Of a stretch of 5,357 bases of DNA, positions 4,578 to 5,357 are shown piece by piece (positions within the stretch are counted from its first letter, which is position 1; every line of letters starts with the position of its first letter). Below the pieces are notes generated by a model, which was not told the origin of the DNA, ran no database searches, and saw only the letters and a program-made list of their open reading frames with translations. The stretch is taken from contig JAITCS010000166.1 in assembly GCA_031282935.1 (NCBI GenBank), positions 1 to 5,357 on the forward strand. The letters run 5' to 3'. This DNA is from Cellulomonadaceae bacterium. GTDB lineage: Bacteria; Actinomycetota; Actinomycetes; Actinomycetales; Cellulomonadaceae. A program made the translations under genes and the position numbers.

Positions 4578-5357
4578 ATGAGTACCGGCCTGTCGAGTCC
4601 CACCCAAACTGATCCGCCCCGCACTTATGTGGTGCGCACTCTGGGCTGCCAAATGAACGCCCACGACTCGGAACGCATGGCTGGCCTGCTGGAACAGATG
4701 GGCTTGGTGAGAGGGCCAGACGGAGTGGAACTCACCGAGGGCGCCGATGTGGTGGTGATCAACACGTGCGCGGTGCGCGAAAACGCGGCCACTCGGCTGT
4801 ACGGCAATCTCGGGCAACTCGCCTCGGTTAAAAACCGCCGCCCCGACATGCAGATCGCGGTGGGCGGCTGCTTGGCGCAAAAGGATCGCGGCGATATTGC
4901 CCACAAAGCGCCCTGGGTTGATGTTGTTTTTGGCACGCACAATATCGGTTCTCTACCCGCTTTGCTGGAGCGCGCCAAACACAATAAAAAAGCGCAAGTC
5001 GAAATTGCGGAATCCCTAGAAGTTTTCCCTTCAACATTACCAACTCGCCGCGAATCCGTTTATGCTGGTTGGGTTTCCATCTCAGTGGGCTGCAATAACA
5101 CCTGCACCTTTTGCATTGTTCCATCTTTGCGTGGGAAAGAGCGTGACCGCACCCCTGAGGAAATCCTCACCGAAGTCAAAGCTCTAGTTGCCCAAGGTGC
5201 CATCGAGGTCACTTTGTTAGGGCAGAATGTGAACACTTACGGGGTTTCCTTTGGCGATAAGCACGCCTTTGGGAAACTGCTCCGCGCCTGCGGTGATATT
5301 GAGGGCCTAGAACGGGTTCGCTTCACTTCCCCCCACCCAGCCGCTTTCACCGATGAT
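4578..5357 (+). CDS. miaB: tRNA-2-methylthio-N6-dimethylallyladenosine synthase MiaB (5' part)
   Basis: Radical-SAM methylthiotransferase that converts i6A37 to ms2i6A37 in tRNAs reading UNN codons. The frame is open for 260 codons to the window edge, about half of the usual 450-510 residues. The N-terminal MTTase domain (about 15-135) has TLGCQMN (C24), NTCAVRENA (C64) and VGGC (C98), the three ligands of the auxiliary 4Fe-4S cluster. The radical SAM domain begins near 163 with [21 protein letters not shown], a CxxxCxxC motif (C172, C176, C179). [10 protein letters not shown] (213-222) and RFTSPHP (248-254) separate MiaB from its relatives RimO and MtaB. The TRAM domain would lie outside. 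The ATG is 11 bp after the CPBP stop; the first 15 residues are a Ser/Thr/Pro-rich extension. The linker at about 133-158 is visibly more AT-rich in codon choice than its surroundings. Confidence 0.97.
   Translation, partial: MSTGLSSPTQTDPPRTYVVRTLGCQMNAHDSERMAGLLEQMGLVRGPDGVELTEGADVVVINTCAVRENAATRLYGNLGQLASVKNRRPDMQIAVGGCLAQKDRGDIAHKAPWVDVVFGTHNIGSLPALLERAKHNKKAQVEIAESLEVFPSTLPTRRESVYAGWVSISVGCNNTCTFCIVPSLRGKERDRTPEEILTEVKALVAQGAIEVTLLGQNVNTYGVSFGDKHAFGKLLRACGDIEGLERVRFTSPHPAAFTDD

Noticed and set aside
4563..4940. Minus-strand ORFs opposite the start of miaB
   Set aside because: The plus frame encodes unmistakable MiaB cysteine motifs across the same bases.

Overview
The window holds five recognisable genes in two divergent groups. 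It looks like chromosome from a high-GC Gram-positive bacterium (Actinobacteria). Support for that: high GC, GTG and TTG starts, an actinobacterial-type CPBP membrane protein ending in an SYHLYQG / HTLID pattern, and gene starts with -10-like hexamers directly upstream of the start codon. An Actinomycetales-like host is plausible, but I cannot name a genus.

Minus strand, read from position 3537 down to 1: an ADP-ribosylglycohydrolase gene (3537-2572), then a 122-bp gap holding a good promoter candidate, then feoA (2449-2072) and feoB (2075-69), which overlap by 4 bp (TTGA). FeoA and FeoB form a ferrous-iron uptake system. After feoB there is a short tandem repeat array (about 76-7) that contains the feoB stop, a possible 20-codon ORF, and the start of a further gene that leaves the window at position 1. 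Both junctions around the 20-codon ORF are ATGA overlaps, and they lie in two copies of the same repeat.

Plus strand, from 3706: a CPBP-family intramembrane protease homologue (3706-4566), then 11 bp later the first 260 codons of miaB (4578 to the window end), the tRNA 2-methylthioadenosine synthase. The 168-bp divergent spacer (3538-3705) separates the two groups. No stretch over 300 bp lacks a gene, and I see no RNA gene, CRISPR array, insertion sequence or convincing rho-independent terminator.

The gene content is ordinary housekeeping and metal uptake, and I did not find a clearly new multi-gene system. The points worth a second look are: (1) the 11-nt-core repeat at the feoB 3' end, which appears to have shaped the next gene's start; (2) a shared -10-like hexamer placed about 6 nt before three start codons, suggesting leaderless mRNAs; (3) a CxxC/HxH insert and a non-canonical G4 motif in the FeoB G domain; (4) an A7 run and enclosing hairpin at the feoA/feoB junction; (5) a long FeoA tail; (6) loss of the EExxxR arginine in the CPBP protein.
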